From Planctomycetota bacterium (GTDB taxonomy: Bacteria; Planctomycetota; Planctomycetia; Pirellulales; Pirellulaceae), in assembly GCA_026692905.1 (NCBI GenBank), contig JAPLNL010000119.1:1-64000 (forward strand): 64,000 bases of DNA, in the 5' to 3' direction. Within the stretch, counting starts at the first letter, position 1, and every line of letters starts with the position of its first letter. The notes under the pieces were generated by a model. The model was not told the origin of the DNA. It made no database searches and saw only the letters and a program-made list of their open reading frames with translations. Below are positions 63,657 through 64,000 of this stretch, one piece after another. The translations under genes and the position numbers were made by a program.

Positions 63657-64000
63657 ATGAGCACGATGTACTTGGTGTTATTCGGAATCTTGATTGGGTC
63701 CGCCTTGACTCAATTCTATCTTGTTGCCGGTTTCGTTTCTTGCCTGCGAAAATGGAAGAAACCGTTGCTTGTTGACACGGCCTGTCCACAAGCCACGGTG
63801 ATATTATGCTTGCGGGGAGGCGACCCTTTTTTAACGCGGTGTATTCGTGGATTGATGGCGCAAGATTACCCAAACTACGACGTCCTGTACATGGTCGACC
63901 ACGCGGAGGATCCAGCGATGTCTATTTTGAATCAGACGCTTGCGGAATGTGCCTTCGACCGTTTTCGGATCGACTTTCTCGCGAGTCCGCTGAACACATG
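63657..64000 (+). CDS. family 2 glycosyltransferase, N-terminal part (runs off the window)
   Basis: The first 114 residues of a membrane-anchored glycosyltransferase. A hydrophobic segment (about 4-30) is followed by ATVILCLRGGDPFLTRCIRG, AQDYPNYDVLYMVDHAEDP, the typical start of a GT-A fold family 2 enzyme. The DXD motif lies beyond the window. The ATG at 63657 lies 26 bases after the reductase stop, so the two are probably co-transcribed. Confidence 0.8.
   Translation, partial: MSTMYLVLFGILIGSALTQFYLVAGFVSCLRKWKKPLLVDTACPQATVILCLRGGDPFLTRCIRGLMAQDYPNYDVLYMVDHAEDPAMSILNQTLAECAFDRFRIDFLASPLNT

Overview
The window reads as chromosome of a planctomycete, most likely of the Pirellula/Rhodopirellula type. 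The main evidence is a set of protein families that are expanded in that phylum: DUF1501, the PSCyt1/DUF1549/DUF1553 cytochrome protein, the DUF1587/1592/1588/1585 cytochrome protein with its DUF1552 partner, a PVC-type membrane-bound dehydrogenase with a terminal CxxCH, a DUF1559 prepilin-like protein, and several Tat-type signals ahead of them. I see no rRNA, tRNA, CRISPR array, prophage or transposase gene. Genes are in short operons on both strands, and many gaps are filled with small palindromic repeats.

Layout. 0-4.2 kb: a small membrane protein, a secreted Gfo/Idh/MocA oxidoreductase, and a PadR regulator with a HAAS-like membrane partner. 4.3-7.5 kb: gyrB followed 17 bases later by hisB. 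7.6-12.7 kb: a DUF1501 / PSCyt1-DUF1553 pair flanked by repeat arrays. 13-15.6 kb: an FKBP isomerase and an ABC exporter pair. 15.7-19.9 kb: a GalU-like nucleotidyltransferase and a very large sugar kinase/nucleotidyltransferase fusion. 20.3-30.5 kb: a PhyH dioxygenase, a MoaB-like protein, a large dehydrogenase/cytochrome, a COG3014-LpoB lipoprotein pair, LarC, a tiny L36 gene and a second oxidoreductase. 30.6-34.4 kb: the DUF1592/DUF1552 operon. 34.9-41.2 kb: a carotenoid desaturase/oxidase with an aldehyde dehydrogenase (probable C30 carotenoid chemistry), and an RND/MMPL exporter.

41.7-46.1 kb: an iron(II) uptake operon (two FeoA, FeoB, a Cys-rich FeoB partner) whose last member is a secreted M64 metallopeptidase. 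A 23-bp Fur-like palindrome sits just upstream. 46.4-50.3 kb: a RimK-type ATP-grasp ligase, a flavin monooxygenase, a small exported protein and a DUF1559 prepilin. 50.4-59.2 kb: a minus-strand run of eight genes holding two ABC-2 systems, one permease of which carries a large extracytoplasmic beta-propeller-like region, plus DgkA, ChrA and two small unknown proteins. 59.4-61.8 kb: an unknown protein directly followed by a SNF2 helicase. 62.2-64 kb: a reductase with an SCP2-like tail and the start of a glycosyltransferase.

The features most worth following are the repeat families, the unknown/SNF2 pair, the kinase-nucleotidyltransferase fusion and the peptidase coupled to Feo. Several repeat families consist of short hairpins whose stems vary in a compensated way, sit within about 30 bases of stop codons, and in two cases supply the stop codon itself. 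All family assignments are by reading the sequence; no database search was run.
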